Of a DNA stretch of 64,000 bases, positions 38,148-47,749 are shown piece after piece (the stretch's first letter is position 1; each line of letters starts with the position of its first letter). Made by a program: the position numbers and the translations under genes. The DNA is from Hallella multisaccharivorax DSM 17128 (GTDB lineage: Bacteria > Bacteroidota > Bacteroidia > Bacteroidales > Bacteroidaceae): NCBI RefSeq assembly GCF_000218235.1, contig NZ_GL945017.1:994040-1058039 (forward strand). Reading direction: 5' to 3'. The notes beneath the pieces were generated by a model. That model did no database searches, was not told the DNA's origin, and saw only the letters and a list, made by a program, of their open reading frames with translations.

Positions 38148-38906
38148 ATGTTCATCATTCGGTTAATCCATCGCTATCTCACCACTTTCGGCAATTACCT
38201 CATCCTCATGGGCCGCACTTTCTCCATCCCCGAGCGCATGCGCATGTTTGGCAAGCGCTACGTGAAGGAAATGTCGCAACTCGGTGTTGACTCCATCGGC
38301 ATTGTGCTGCTTATCAGTTTCTTTATCGGCGCGGTGATTTGCATCCAGATGAAAGTCAATATCCAGAGTCCGTGGATGCCTCATTGGGTGACAGGCTATG
38401 TCACTCGTGAGATTATGCTCCTGGAGTTTTCCTCTTCCATCATGTGCCTTATTCTTGCGGGCAAAGTAGGCTCGAATATCGCCTCTGAGTTGGGCACCAT
38501 GCGGGTGACCCAGCAGATTGATGCCCTTGACATCATGGGTGTCAACTCGGCCTCCTACCTTATCCTGCCTAAGATCATGGGCTTGGTGACCATTATGCCT
38601 TTCTTAGTCATTTTCTCCTCAGCCCTCGGAGTGCTTGGCGCGTATGCCACGGCTTTTGTAGGGCATATGATGTCGCCTGAAGACCTTACGGCTGGCATGC
38701 ATCATGCTTTCAACCAGTGGTTTGTGTGGATGAGTATCATTAAGAGTCTCTTCTTTGCCTTTATCATCTCCAGCGTGTCATCGTTTTTCGGTTACACTGT
38801 TGAGGGCGGCTCGGTGGAGGTGGGCACAGCTTCAACCAACGCTGTGGTGTGCTCCAGCGTACTCATTCTCTTCTCCGATGTCTTTCTCACTGAGCTGTTG
38901 TCTTAG
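38148..38906 (+). CDS. mlaE: MlaE-family ABC transporter permease
   Basis: A 252-residue inner-membrane permease with about five hydrophobic segments (from IGIVLLISFFIGAVICIQM; later YLILPKIMGLVTIMPFLVIF and LFFAFIISSVSSFFGYTV). The MlaE family moves phospholipids between inner and outer membrane with the ATPase MlaF and a periplasmic MCE protein. MlaE signatures seen are ASELGTMRVTQQIDALDIMG and GYTVEGGSVEVGTASTNAVV. The ATPase gene follows after 29 bp. No MCE-domain (MlaD) gene is in the window, so it must be encoded elsewhere. Confidence 0.93.
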   Translation: MFIIRLIHRYLTTFGNYLILMGRTFSIPERMRMFGKRYVKEMSQLGVDSIGIVLLISFFIGAVICIQMKVNIQSPWMPHWVTGYVTREIMLLEFSSSIMCLILAGKVGSNIASELGTMRVTQQIDALDIMGVNSASYLILPKIMGLVTIMPFLVIFSSALGVLGAYATAFVGHMMSPEDLTAGMHHAFNQWFVWMSIIKSLFFAFIISSVSSFFGYTVEGGSVEVGTASTNAVVCSSVLILFSDVFLTELLS

Positions 38907-38935
38907 AATATACCGCCGATAAACGTATTGTTGCT

Positions 38936-39712
38936 ATGATTGAAGTAAAGAACCTGACTAAGAGCTTCGAGGACAAGACGGTGCTCTTCAATATTAATGC
39001 CGTTTTCGAGACGGGTAAGACCAACCTTATCATTGGGCAGAGTGGCTCTGGCAAGACCGTGCTGATGAAGAACCTTGTGGGGCTACTATCGCCCACCAGT
39101 GGTGAGGTGCTGTTCGATGGTCGCAACATTGTCACCATGAATAAGCACGCACGGGTGGCATTGCGCCGCGAGATGGGTATGGTGTTTCAAGGCTCTGCGC
39201 TCTTCGACTCGCTCACTGTCTTGGAAAATGTGCGCTTTCCACTTGACATGTTCTCATCAATGAACAGCCGTGAGCGCGATCGCCGGGCCTTGGAGTGCCT
39301 TGAGCGTGTCAATCTGCTCGATGCGCAGGGCAAATTTCCTGCGGAGATCTCCGGTGGCATGCAGAAGCGCGTGGCTATCGCACGTGCCATCGTGCTCAAT
39401 CCTAAATATCTCTTTTGTGATGAGCCCAATTCCGGCCTCGATCCGAAGACCTCACTTGTCATTGACGAACTGCTCTCGGGTATCACCGATGAGTACGGAA
39501 TCACCACCATTATCAACACCCATGACATGAACTCGGTGATGGGCATCGGCGAGAATATCATCTTTATCTACAAAGGCCATAAGGAGTGGCAGGGTACTAA
39601 AGATGATGTCATGAGCTCCACCAATAAGAGACTCAACGACCTGGTCTTCGCCTCTGACCTCTTCCGGAAGGTAAAAGAGGTTGAGGCTGAGAAGGATAAG
39701 GAGACTCACTGA
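38936..39712 (+). CDS. mlaF: MlaF-type ABC transporter ATP-binding protein
   Basis: The 258-residue ATPase partner of MlaE. Walker A is GQSGSGKT, signature ISGGMQKRVAIARAI, Walker B YLFCDEPNSGLDP, switch His in NTHDMNSV. ISGGMQKR rather than LSGGxxQR is usual for the MlaF group. It couples ATP hydrolysis to phospholipid movement across the envelope. Its stop codon abuts the convergent peptidase-like remnant, so it is the last gene of the mlaE-mlaF unit. The C-terminus (about 235-258) is highly charged. Confidence 0.93.
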   Translation: MIEVKNLTKSFEDKTVLFNINAVFETGKTNLIIGQSGSGKTVLMKNLVGLLSPTSGEVLFDGRNIVTMNKHARVALRREMGMVFQGSALFDSLTVLENVRFPLDMFSSMNSRERDRRALECLERVNLLDAQGKFPAEISGGMQKRVAIARAIVLNPKYLFCDEPNSGLDPKTSLVIDELLSGITDEYGITTIINTHDMNSVMGIGENIIFIYKGHKEWQGTKDDVMSSTNKRLNDLVFASDLFRKVKEVEAEKDKETH

Positions 39713-40374
39713 TTATTTTTCGCCCTCGTATGCCTTGTGCACCTTTTTGATGTGGATCAGAAGGTTGCGGTAATGCAGGTTGTCGATGCCGCCATTCTTG
39801 GTTGTGGCCAACTGGTGGTTGATGAAGGCTTCCACCTTGCTCATGTTTTGTAGGAGATAAAGGTAGGCATCGGAGACTTTGGTGTCGGCTTGCACGGGTG
39901 CTTCTCTATCTTCTTTAAAGATGAGGCTGTCCTCCAGTCCGCTGATGTAAGTCCGCTCCATTCCACGATGGTAGCGGTTTTGGAAGTCGTCGTTGGCATT
40001 CATGGGCTTCCACATGATGACCATAACATCGTCGAGCCATTCGGGCATGGTGAGCATGTTGCGATCCATCCATTCCAAAGCTTCTTTCTGCTTCTCCTTG
40101 GAGGCATAGCGGTGGCGTGTCTCTTGCAGCGTCGTTGATGATCCGCCCAATTTGATGGTAGGGCCTGAGAGCTGGCTTGTGGTCACGCCTGTGTAGAGAT
40201 CCTCCCAGGTTCATGCGCTGAGAGGTCAGTGTTTGTGGGTCGTAGCCGTAGAGCAGTTGGTCTGTGGTTTTCGGGGTCTTGTTTTGTCTGAACTCCATTA
40301 TGACCGACAACTTGAATATGTTGAGGAGGCTCGCCTCTACGCTGGCAAACGGTCGTAAGGTCGTGAGTTTTCAT
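39713..40374 (-). pseudogene. C-terminal remnant of a large secreted protein, possibly a zinc metalloprotease
   Basis: The lower frame (39713-40186) carries EALEWMDRNMLTMPEWLDD and ends HIKKVHKAYEGEK; a one-base deletion near 40196 links it to an upstream frame (IFKLSVIMEFRQNKTPKTTD, then LYGYDPQTLTSQRMNLGG). Together they read as the last 200-220 residues of one protein. The EALEWM-PEWLDD pattern resembles the C-terminus of the large Bacteroidota zinc-dependent metalloproteases (DUF4953/DUF5117 type), but this is memory-based and uncertain; the HExxH part is not present. Directly upstream is a piece of a SusC plug, so two genes seem to have been joined by deletion. Confidence 0.45.
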
Positions 40375-40380
40375 ACTGTC

Positions 40381-40660
40381 TCACGATGACACTCCGTTTG
40401 AGAAAGTGCCAATGCCGCAGAGAATGGGCGTTATCTCACCGTTGTTAGAGTTGACATTCATGCGGAGGCCTGCCACTTGTCCTTTAAGTGACGAGGTGAG
40501 ATCCTTTTGCGCATCTGCTCCGTGAGCTTTTTAGTTGACAACGCTGTAGGCTCCCCTTGGCATTCTGTTTTTTGATAGCCGGTGACTACGACGTTGTTGA
40601 GATTCTGGACGTCATCGAGCGTGCTCTTTTTGGGGGGACTGTTGATGAGTCGTGGGCTCT
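40381..40660 (-). pseudogene. Remnant of a SusC plug domain
   Basis: Reading the minus strand gives LDDVQNLNNVVVTGYQKT, then after a shift GAYSVVN, a stop, and KDLTSSLKGQVAGLRMNVNS followed by ILCGIGTFSNGVSS. This is the TonB-box and plug region of SusC-type receptors (VVVTGYQ, then SLxGxxxGL and RGxGTFxxG). Frameshifts and stop codons are present and the barrel is gone. The stretch 40661-40774 shows no further gene. It marks an old SusC locus lost between mlaF and the lipoprotein gene. Confidence 0.72.
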
Positions 40661-40774
40661 GAGACTGTCTATACCTGTAAACGCATGGGCCGACAGCAGA
40701 ACAGGGAACTACAAGAAAGGCTCCCCCATAGATGTAGTGTCAATGTTTTTGCATCTCTCTTACTAATTAAAATT

Positions 40775-41167
40775 CTACCGCATATACCACACGTCTTTTA
40801 CCTCCACCATGGGCACGACGATTTGTTCACGGGTGCCATCGCCATAGGTGAATGTGAGGAAAGCGTTGGCGACATGCTTGGCTGTGTCGGCTCGTCCGTC
40901 AGCCACAGCCACCGTCTTGATGCCCTGGTGTTCTTTCTCTTGCTGTGCCACGAACATCCGGGCATTGACAATAAGCTGCCGACGGTAGCTTTCGGGAATA
41001 TCAGTGGGCTGATAACGCCCGTTAACAAAACTGTTGTAGTCGCCTTTGAGCAATTGTTCATAGTAGACTTTAGCTGCCTGCGCCGCTACTTGCGCGGCAT
41101 CAGGGGCCGATGGCTTTCCCGAGCACGCGGCGAGGAGTGGAAAGAGAAAAATAAATAGTCTGCGCAT
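40775..41167 (-). CDS. Small lipoprotein, DUF4878-like
   Basis: A 130-residue lipoprotein with a clear leader ([19 protein letters not shown], lipid on C15) and one small alpha/beta domain of the NTF2/DUF4878 type (AAKVYYEQLLKGDYNSFVNG, then AFLTFTYGDGTREQIVVPMV and VWYMR at the end). Function is unknown; related small lipoproteins are common in Bacteroidota. Its ATG overlaps the der stop codon (TAATG), so the two are translationally coupled. Confidence 0.78.
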   Translation of the reverse strand: MRRLFIFLFPLLAACSGKPSAPDAAQVAAQAAKVYYEQLLKGDYNSFVNGRYQPTDIPESYRRQLIVNARMFVAQQEKEHQGIKTVAVADGRADTAKHVANAFLTFTYGDGTREQIVVPMVEVKDVWYMR

Positions 41168-42480
41168 TACTTCTGCCGGATGAATACATTAATCGGACAC
41201 CCGCGCATCGACCAGTTTTCTCGGATTTTATTCTCCAGAAACCGGCGGTAAGGCTCCTTGATATATTGCGGTAGGTTAGCGTAGAAAACGAAGGAGGGTA
41301 TCTGTGTGTTGGGTAGCTGCGAACAATATTTAATCTTGATGAACTTGCCTTTGACAGATGGAGGTGGAGTCTGCTCGATGATGGGCAGTAGCACCTCGTT
41401 GAGCTTGTTGGTACCCACGCGTGCAGTACGGTTCTTATAGACGTCAACGGCGTTTTGCAGCACCTTAAAGATGCGTTGCCTGGTGAGTGCGGAGGCGAAG
41501 ATGATGGGGAAGTCGGTGAACGGAGCCATGCGGCTATGAATGGCATTGACGAAAGTGGCGATGGCTTTCTGGCTTTTGTCTTCCACGAGATCCCACTTGT
41601 TGACCACGACCACGAGGCTCTTGTTATTTTTCTGAATGAGCTGGAAGATGTTCATGTCTTGTGCCTCGATGCCGCGGGTGGCATCGATCATGAGGATGCA
41701 CACATCGCTGTTTTCGATAGCACGGATGGATCGCATGACGCTATAGAACTCCAGGTCTTCCGATACCTTGTTCTTCTTTCTGATGCCTGCGGTGTCGACG
41801 AGGTAGAAGTCGAATCCAAACTTTGTGAAGCGCGTGTAGATGCTGTCTCGTGTGGTACCCGCGATCTCGGTTACGATATTTCGGTCCTCGCCGAGGAAGG
41901 CATTGATAATACTCGATTTTCCGGCATTGGGACGTCCTACGACAGCAAAGCGCGGTAGCCCGTCGTCAATATCCTCGGGATTGTCGGCAGGCAACTTCTC
42001 TATGATAAGGTCGAGTAGGTCGCCTGTACCTCCTCCGGTTGCTGCACTAATGCATTGGGGATCACCCAGCCCAAGCTTGTAAAACTCAGCTGCGGAATAG
42101 GCCATGCCATTGTTGTCAACTTTGTTGGCCACCAAGATTACTGGTAGTTTGGTGCGGCGCAGAATCTGCGCCACATCTTCATCCCAGTCGGTGACGCCTG
42201 TCTCTACATCGACAAGGAAGAGCACAAGATCAGCCTCATCGGAGGCCACCAATACCTGTTTGCGGATAGCATCTTCGAAAATATCATCTGATTTGACCAC
42301 CCAACCACCTGTGTCAACGACCGAGAACTCGCGGCCATTCCAAGAACATTTGCCATATTGTCGGTCGCGGGTGGTACCGGCCACATCGCTTACGATGGCG
42401 CGGCGGCTTTGAGTGAGGCGGTTGAAAAGGGTGGACTTCCCCACATTGGGACGTCCTACAATAGCTACTAAATTTGACAT
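41167..42480 (-). CDS. der: GTPase Der (EngA), 50S ribosome assembly
   Basis: A 437-residue GTPase with two tandem G domains and a C-terminal KH-like domain, needed for late 50S subunit maturation. G1 motifs are GRPNVGKS (near 10) and GRPNAGKS (near 180), G3 DTGGW and DTAGI, G4 NKVD and NKWD. The KH-like end runs from about 350 to 437. ATG 42480 ([16 protein letters not shown]) is the family start; the ORF extends further but without homology. The era gene lies upstream in the same direction with a 122-bp gap, grouping two ribosome-assembly GTPases. Confidence 0.96.
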   Translation of the reverse strand: MSNLVAIVGRPNVGKSTLFNRLTQSRRAIVSDVAGTTRDRQYGKCSWNGREFSVVDTGGWVVKSDDIFEDAIRKQVLVASDEADLVLFLVDVETGVTDWDEDVAQILRRTKLPVILVANKVDNNGMAYSAAEFYKLGLGDPQCISAATGGGTGDLLDLIIEKLPADNPEDIDDGLPRFAVVGRPNAGKSSIINAFLGEDRNIVTEIAGTTRDSIYTRFTKFGFDFYLVDTAGIRKKNKVSEDLEFYSVMRSIRAIENSDVCILMIDATRGIEAQDMNIFQLIQKNNKSLVVVVNKWDLVEDKSQKAIATFVNAIHSRMAPFTDFPIIFASALTRQRIFKVLQNAVDVYKNRTARVGTNKLNEVLLPIIEQTPPPSVKGKFIKIKYCSQLPNTQIPSFVFYANLPQYIKEPYRRFLENKIRENWSMRGCPINVFIRQK

Positions 42481-42602
42481 TCTGTTTGTTTGATTTCTGA
42501 AGTTTAACATTCTTCGGCCCTCGCGCGTTGTACGAGAGTGCGCCCTGCACTACAGTCAGGGGTTTATTTTATTTATCCAATATCTGTGACTTATCACTCG
42601 AA

Positions 42603-43505
42603 TTACTGTGGATTATATCCGAAGTTGTCGAGTTCGCGTTCTGAGTTACGCCAGTCCTTGTCCACTTTGACAAAGAGTTCAAGGTAGATAGCCTTTCCAA
42701 AGAAGTGTTCAAGGCTCTTGCGTGCCTCTGTCGACACCTTTTTCAGTGCCATGCCCTGGTGCCCGATAATAATGCCCTTTTGCGAGTCGCGCTCCACATA
42801 GATGACGGCATTGATGTAGATATGATGCTCGTCCTCCTTGAAACGCTCTACGACAACCTCCACGGAATAAGGAATTTCTTTATCGTAATAGCGGAGGATC
42901 TTCTCACGGATAATCTCCGAAACGAAGAACTTAGCCGGCTTGTCCGTCAACTGGTCCTTGTCGAAGTAAGCCGGACTCTCGGGAAGCAACTCTTTGATAC
43001 GCTTCATAAGCATGTCGATGCCGAACTTATTCGCCGCCGATACAGGAAGGATCTCTGCATTGGGAAACAGCTCATGCCACTTCTCCACAATCTCACCGAG
43101 GCGCTCCGTGGAATTATCTCCTTTCAGTTCGTCAATCTTATTGATGAGCACAAGCACGGGAATCTTCATCTGTGCCACTTTCTCGAGAAAGTCCATATTC
43201 TTCTCCGGACTCTCCACTACATCGGTAACATAGAGGAGAATGTCAGCGTCAGCAAGCGCCGACTCAGAAAACTGGAGCATGAACTCCTGCATCTTATAGT
43301 TAGGCTTCAGCACGCCCGGGGTATCAGAGAAGACTATCTGACAATCATCCGTGTTGACAATACCCATGATGCGGTGACGTGTGGTCTGTGCCTTGAATGT
43401 AGCAATACTGATCCTCTCACCGACGAGTTGGTTCATCAGTGTTGATTTACCGACATTGGGGTTCCCCACAATATTCACAAAACCGGCTTTGTGTGTCATA
43501 TTCAT
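42603..43505 (-). CDS. era: GTPase Era, 30S ribosome assembly
   Basis: A 300-residue GTPase that binds 16S rRNA near the anti-Shine-Dalgarno end through its C-terminal KH domain. G1 GNPNVGKS, switch region FKAQTTRHRIMGI, G3 DTPGVLKP, G4 NKID; the KH motif is GIIIGHQGMALKKV (about 240-255). Length is standard. ATG 43505 is followed two codons later by another ATG (43499), either of which could serve. A long inverted repeat separates it from fabH upstream. Confidence 0.96.
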   Translation of the reverse strand: MNMTHKAGFVNIVGNPNVGKSTLMNQLVGERISIATFKAQTTRHRIMGIVNTDDCQIVFSDTPGVLKPNYKMQEFMLQFSESALADADILLYVTDVVESPEKNMDFLEKVAQMKIPVLVLINKIDELKGDNSTERLGEIVEKWHELFPNAEILPVSAANKFGIDMLMKRIKELLPESPAYFDKDQLTDKPAKFFVSEIIREKILRYYDKEIPYSVEVVVERFKEDEHHIYINAVIYVERDSQKGIIIGHQGMALKKVSTEARKSLEHFFGKAIYLELFVKVDKDWRNSERELDNFGYNPQ

Positions 43506-43514
43506 TATGATTTA

Positions 43515-43609
43515 AGAAGTTCAGAAGACAAAAATCCGGAAGGACAGTCAAATATTATGCTTGTACTCTTAGCAGAGTAATGACTGAACTTCCGGACTTC
43601 TGAACTTCT
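43515..43609. repeat. Long composite inverted repeat between fabH and era
   Basis: Three blocks pair in order: AGAAGTTCAGAAG (43515-43527) with CTTCTGAACTTCT (43597-43609), TCCGGAAG with CTTCCGGA, and CAGTC with GACTG, around a loop of about 28 nt. Short unpaired bulges interrupt the arms. It lies between the fabH stop and the era start and may be a terminator for fabH, a processing site, or an interspersed hairpin. Confidence 0.65.
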
Positions 43610-43649
43610 GTATCTTCAGAAACTCATCCGAGCTTCAAATACTTATCCC

Positions 43650-44669
43650 TTATTCGCCTTGGCCTACCTTACTTCCGTCGTAGCCCCACTTTAAATAGAT
43701 GGCGCCATGGACGAAGCCGGCTCCGAAAGCGGTGAAGATGATGTTGTCGCCTTTCTTGAAGTTAGCCTCATTATCCCACAAAGCCAGCGGTATAGTGGCT
43801 GAGGACGTATTGCCATAGTGGTCGATGTTGATCACAACCTTGTCAAGAGGCAGATTGGCACGCTTGGCCACAGCATCAATAATGCGCAGGTTTGCCTCGT
43901 GAGGGATAATCCAGTTGAGGTTGGAGCTGTCAAGTCCATTACGTTCCATCACTGTTGCTACATCATCGCTCATGTAGGTGACTGCATGGCGAAATACTGT
44001 ACGCCCCTCCTGATACACATAGTGCAGATGGTTGTCGATGGTGAAATGGGTGGCCGGACAAACAGAGCCTCCTGCTTTCATATGTAGGAAAGGCAGGCCT
44101 TTGCCGTCGGTGAGCAGCAAGGAGTCTTGGAACCCTACACCCTCTTCTTCGGTGGCCTCCAACAGCACAGCACCGGCTCCATCGCCGAAAAGTACGCACG
44201 TCTGGCGGTCGGTCCAGTCGACGATGGACGACATCTTTTCCGCCGAGCATACGATCACCTTTTTATAACGGCCTGATTGAATCATCGACGTAGCCATGTC
44301 TAAAGCATAGATGAATCCGCAGCAAGCACATGACATGTCAAACGCAAAAGCGTTTTTCAGTCCGAGCTTTCCTACCACAATACTCGCTGTTGACGGGAAG
44401 GGGTAGTCGGGAGTCGTCGTCGAGACGAGAAGCGCATCAATAGAATCGGGATCGGCACCAGTCTTTTTGAGCAACTGCTTGCAGGCTTTACGAGCCATGT
44501 AACTGGCTCCGAGACCTTCCTCCTTGAGGATACGGCGTTCCTTGATGCCCACACGCGTTTGAATCCACTCGTCGCTGGTGTCCACCATGCGCGACAGTTC
44601 CTCATTGGTGAGGATATAGTCGGGCACGTAGCCGCCAACACCGGTGATCACTGCGTTGATCTTAGCCAT
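43650..44669 (-). CDS. fabH: 3-oxoacyl-ACP synthase III (KAS III)
   Basis: A 339-residue condensing enzyme that starts fatty-acid synthesis by joining an acyl-CoA primer to malonyl-ACP. The Cys-His-Asn triad is visible: C116 in [12 protein letters not shown], His in [11 protein letters not shown] and Asn in [12 protein letters not shown]. Length and start ([16 protein letters not shown]) are typical. Its ATG overlaps the rpmF stop (TAATG), giving the conserved yceD-rpmF-fabH order that links ribosome and lipid synthesis. Bacteria with branched-chain fatty acids use this enzyme to select branched primers; that use is inferred here. Confidence 0.96.
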   Translation of the reverse strand: MAKINAVITGVGGYVPDYILTNEELSRMVDTSDEWIQTRVGIKERRILKEEGLGASYMARKACKQLLKKTGADPDSIDALLVSTTTPDYPFPSTASIVVGKLGLKNAFAFDMSCACCGFIYALDMATSMIQSGRYKKVIVCSAEKMSSIVDWTDRQTCVLFGDGAGAVLLEATEEEGVGFQDSLLLTDGKGLPFLHMKAGGSVCPATHFTIDNHLHYVYQEGRTVFRHAVTYMSDDVATVMERNGLDSSNLNWIIPHEANLRIIDAVAKRANLPLDKVVINIDHYGNTSSATIPLALWDNEANFKKGDNIIFTAFGAGFVHGAIYLKWGYDGSKVGQGE

Positions 44670-44854
44670 TATTCAGCGGCTTCTTTTACAATAGCAACCT
44701 TGCCGCGATAATAGCCGCAGGTAGGGCATACGGTATGGTACACATAGTAGGAACCACAGTTGGGGCATATGGCCAATGTGGGGGCTACGGCCTTATCGTG
44801 AGTTCTACGCTTGAGTGTACGAGTCTTTGACTGTCTTCTTTTTGGATGTGCCAT
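44669..44854 (-). CDS. rpmF: 50S ribosomal protein L32
   Basis: A 61-residue basic protein with the L32 start [19 protein letters not shown] and a zinc-ribbon pair of CxxC motifs (CPNCGSYY and CPTCGYY). It is a component of the large ribosomal subunit. It lies between the DUF177 gene (15-bp gap) and fabH (1-base overlap), the usual order. Confidence 0.97.
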   Translation of the reverse strand: MAHPKRRQSKTRTLKRRTHDKAVAPTLAICPNCGSYYVYHTVCPTCGYYRGKVAIVKEAAE

Positions 44855-44869
44855 TTTGAGTATTAATTT

Positions 44870-45391
44870 TTAATGTTTGTTTTTTAATTGAGAGAGTGCT
44901 GCCCACCGTGAGTCGATGGGGTTCTCGTCATCGCCGGCTCCGCTTCGGGCGGCTGAATGTTCTTCAAGGATCTTCATCATGGCAGGATTGCATTTTCCAG
45001 GTGCATGCACATGCCTGAGTGGGATGGCGAGCTCTATGAACTGATAGATGAACCACGAGGTGTCGAGCATTCCTTCTTTCTCTGGCACCGTGATGAGGTC
45101 ATCATTCTCGGAGTAGTCCTCTCCAAACTTTGCCACGAGGTGATCGTCGCTGGCGATGGGTTGATCCATATCGTCAAGACAACGGTCGCAGGCTACCGTA
45201 ACAGAGCCTTCTGTGTGGAAGTCAATATCGAAGACGTCGTTGCGCCGGTCAATGGTGACCGTGCAGGTCAGTTGTCCGCGATGTACGACAGGAGCATGGA
45301 CAGCCTCGAAGAAACTGTCATCCAAGTCAAAATGGAGAGTGGACTTACCCTCTTCCAATCCTCTCAGATCTATCTTAAATCGCTTAGACAT
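44870..45391 (-). CDS. DUF177 / YceD-family protein
   Basis: A 173-residue cytoplasmic protein of the family found next to rpmF and implicated in 23S rRNA accumulation. Seen are the RGQLTCTVTIDRRNDVFDID strand region, CDRCLDDM (about 72-79), the acidic stretch and the PLRHVHAPGKCNP block. The longer frame would start at 45610, upstream of a good promoter (45415-45446), so ATG 45391 (MSKRFKIDLRGLEEG) is used; it leaves a leader of only about 15-20 nt. Confidence 0.9.
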   Translation of the reverse strand: MSKRFKIDLRGLEEGKSTLHFDLDDSFFEAVHAPVVHRGQLTCTVTIDRRNDVFDIDFHTEGSVTVACDRCLDDMDQPIASDDHLVAKFGEDYSENDDLITVPEKEGMLDTSWFIYQFIELAIPLRHVHAPGKCNPAMMKILEEHSAARSGAGDDENPIDSRWAALSQLKNKH

Positions 45392-45414
45392 AGACGAATC
45401 CACGCTTCGGGCTG

Positions 45415-45446
45415 CAAAGTTACTGCTTTTTCTGAATTGCAGCAAA
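45415..45446 (-). promoter_or_regulatory. Promoter of the yceD-rpmF-fabH operon
   Basis: Minus-strand TTTG (45446-45443), 20 nt, then TAACTTTG (45422-45415): both boxes of the Bacteroidota primary sigma promoter at correct spacing. It faces yceD and lies back to back with the clpP promoter about 90 bp away. Confidence 0.7.
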
Positions 45447-45536
45447 AAAATAACTAAATAAATTTTCAGATAGGGCGATAAAGGCTTCTCGAAATTCGTT
45501 TTTTCTTTCTCTGAATGAAAAAAAATCCCGATTTTG

Positions 45537-45567
45537 TTGTTTTTCTGTTTGTTTGTGAGTATCTTTG
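45537..45567 (+). promoter_or_regulatory. Promoter of clpP-clpX
   Basis: TTG (45537-45539), 20 nt, then TATCTTTG (45560-45567). It predicts a leader of about 140 nt before the clpP ATG at 45718; nothing in that leader looks like a known riboswitch. Confidence 0.6.
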
Positions 45568-45717
45568 TAAAACGAAAATGAATTGCAGACTGATTCCTAC
45601 CTGTACGCAAACACGTTAGGAAATGAATATCCTTGGCACGGAGTTTGCATTTCTATAGACTATTGTGGGGGAGAATCCTCGTGGTTTTAAGAAGAAAAAT
45701 TAAAATGAAGAAAAATT

Positions 45718-46383
45718 ATGAACAACGATTTTAGAAAATTTGCGACTCAGAAGCTCGGTATGAATGGTTTGGTGCTTGACGACGTAGTGAAAGCACAGCA
45801 GCAGTATCTTAATCCGTATATTTTGGAGGAGCGCCAGCTCAACGTTACTCAAATGGACGTCTTCTCGCGTTTAATGATGGACCGCATCATCTTTTTAGGC
45901 ACTGAGATTGACGATTACACTGCCAACACGTTGCAGGCGCAGCTGCTCTATCTTGACTCTGTGGACAACGGTAAGGATATTTCCATTTATGTCAACTCTC
46001 CCGGTGGCTCCGTCACTGCGGGCCTTGGCATCTATGACACAATGCAGTTCATCACCTCCGACGTGGCAACTATCTGTACCGGTATGGCTGCCTCAATGGC
46101 TGCTATGCTTCTCGTCTCAGGGCAGGAAGGCAAACGCTCGGCACTGCCTCACAGCCGTGTGATGATTCATCAGCCTCTTGGCGGTGTACAGGGTCAGGCA
46201 TCAGATATCGAAATTGAGGCAAAGGAAATATTGAAGTTTAAGAAAGAACTTTATACCATTATTTCCGATCACTCTCATCAACCTTACGACAAGGTGTACA
46301 AGGACTCTGACCGTAACTACTGGATGACAGCAGAGGAGGCCAAGGATTACGGTATGATCGACCAGGTGTTGAAGAAGAAATAA
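45718..46383 (+). CDS. clpP: ATP-dependent Clp protease proteolytic subunit
   Basis: A 221-residue serine protease that forms the double-heptamer barrel working with ClpX. Catalytic residues are S126 in CTGMAASMAAML and H151 in RVMIHQPLGG; the Asp is expected about 50 residues later. NSPGGSVTAGLGIYDTMQ is the oxyanion-hole region. The N-terminus (MNNDFRKFATQKLGM) is longer than in E. coli and may include a short propeptide. clpX follows after 94 bp in the same direction. Confidence 0.97.
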   Translation: MNNDFRKFATQKLGMNGLVLDDVVKAQQQYLNPYILEERQLNVTQMDVFSRLMMDRIIFLGTEIDDYTANTLQAQLLYLDSVDNGKDISIYVNSPGGSVTAGLGIYDTMQFITSDVATICTGMAASMAAMLLVSGQEGKRSALPHSRVMIHQPLGGVQGQASDIEIEAKEILKFKKELYTIISDHSHQPYDKVYKDSDRNYWMTAEEAKDYGMIDQVLKKK

Positions 46384-46477
46384 AGGGAAGAGAGTAGGTG
46401 CATGACGACAGATGGCAGGAGCATTTCCTTCCTATGGCCGCCTGCATCTTCAAAAGAAATACACAAGGAAAGAATCA

Positions 46478-47716
46478 ATGAAAAAGAAAGTTTGCAGTTT
46501 CTGCGGGCGAGGCGAGGATCAGGTCAGACTACTTATTACGGGCATCAATGGCTATATCTGTGAGGACTGTGCCCAGCAGGCCTATAAAATCGTGCAGCAG
46601 ACCGGTGTGCTTGGTCAGAGGGCAGGTGCCGATGCTGCGCCTTACTATCCGAAGGCAAAGATCCCTAAACCTGTAGAGATCAAGAAATATCTCGATGAGT
46701 ATGTCATCGGGCAGGATGAAGCCAAGCGTTACCTTTCCGTGGCAGTATACAACCACTACAAGCGACTCCAACAGCCTACAACTGACGACGGTGTGGAGAT
46801 AGAAAAGAGTAATATCATTATGGTTGGCTCTACGGGCACGGGCAAGACGCTCTTGGCTCGTACCATTGCTCGCCTGCTTGACGTGCCTTTTACCATCGTC
46901 GATGCTACGGTGTTTACAGAAGCCGGTTATGTGGGCGAAGACGTAGAGAGCATTCTCTCACGTTTGCTGCAGGTGGCCAATTATAATGTGGCGGCTGCAG
47001 AGCGCGGTATTGTCTTCATTGATGAGATTGATAAGATTGCCCGCAAGAGTGATAATCCATCCATTACCCGGGACGTAAGTGGCGAGGGTGTACAGCAGGC
47101 CATGCTTAAGCTCTTGGAGGGTACCATGGTCAATGTGCCGCCGCAGGGCGGTCGCAAACATCCTGATCAGGAGTATATCCATGTCAACACGAAGAATATC
47201 CTCTTTATCTGCGGTGGTGCGTTCGACGGTATAGAACGTAAGATCGCGCAACGACTCAATACCCATGTGGTGGGTTACAATTCAGTGCAGAATACTCGTA
47301 ATGTAGACAAGAGAGATCTCATGAAGTACATTGTGCCGCAGGACCTCAAGTCGTTCGGCCTGATACCCGAGCTCATTGGTCGTCTGCCGGTGCTCACCTA
47401 TCTGAATCCTCTCGACAGGGAAGCGTTGCGACGCATTCTTGTGGAGCCGAAAAACTCTATTGTCAAGCAATATTCCAAGCTCTTCGAAATGGACGGTATC
47501 AGCTTGACCTTCGACGACGACTGCCTCGACTTCATCGTTGACAAGGCTGTAGAGTACAAGCTCGGAGCACGTGGCCTCCGGTCCATCGTGGAGGCTATCA
47601 TCATGGATGCTATGTATGAGATACCGTCGAAGCGCATCAAAAAGTTTGAGGTAACGCTCGACTATGCTAGGAAGCAGCTCGATAAAGCTCATCTGCGAAA
47701 GCTTGAGTCGGCCTGA
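46478..47716 (+). CDS. clpX: ClpX ATPase, unfoldase subunit of ClpXP
   Basis: A 412-residue AAA+ unfoldase. The N-terminal zinc-binding domain has four Cys (CSFCGRG and CEDC); Walker A is GSTGTGKT, Walker [11 protein letters not shown], the pore loop is within [13 protein letters not shown], and [20 protein letters not shown] is a hallmark of ClpX. It recognises tagged substrates and threads them into ClpP. ATG 46478 begins directly with the zinc domain; the longer frame adds 22 residues without homology. Confidence 0.97.
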   Translation: MKKKVCSFCGRGEDQVRLLITGINGYICEDCAQQAYKIVQQTGVLGQRAGADAAPYYPKAKIPKPVEIKKYLDEYVIGQDEAKRYLSVAVYNHYKRLQQPTTDDGVEIEKSNIIMVGSTGTGKTLLARTIARLLDVPFTIVDATVFTEAGYVGEDVESILSRLLQVANYNVAAAERGIVFIDEIDKIARKSDNPSITRDVSGEGVQQAMLKLLEGTMVNVPPQGGRKHPDQEYIHVNTKNILFICGGAFDGIERKIAQRLNTHVVGYNSVQNTRNVDKRDLMKYIVPQDLKSFGLIPELIGRLPVLTYLNPLDREALRRILVEPKNSIVKQYSKLFEMDGISLTFDDDCLDFIVDKAVEYKLGARGLRSIVEAIIMDAMYEIPSKRIKKFEVTLDYARKQLDKAHLRKLESA

Positions 47717-47749
47717 TTCCGGTCTGGACCATCCCTAAATAATGATGAT

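Noticed and set aside
42705..43445. A 246-codon frame opposite era
   Set aside because: Antisense shadow of a clear Era GTPase.
45568..45717. Riboswitch or attenuator in the clpP leader
   Set aside because: The 150-nt leader shows no conserved riboswitch core or clear terminator hairpin by eye.
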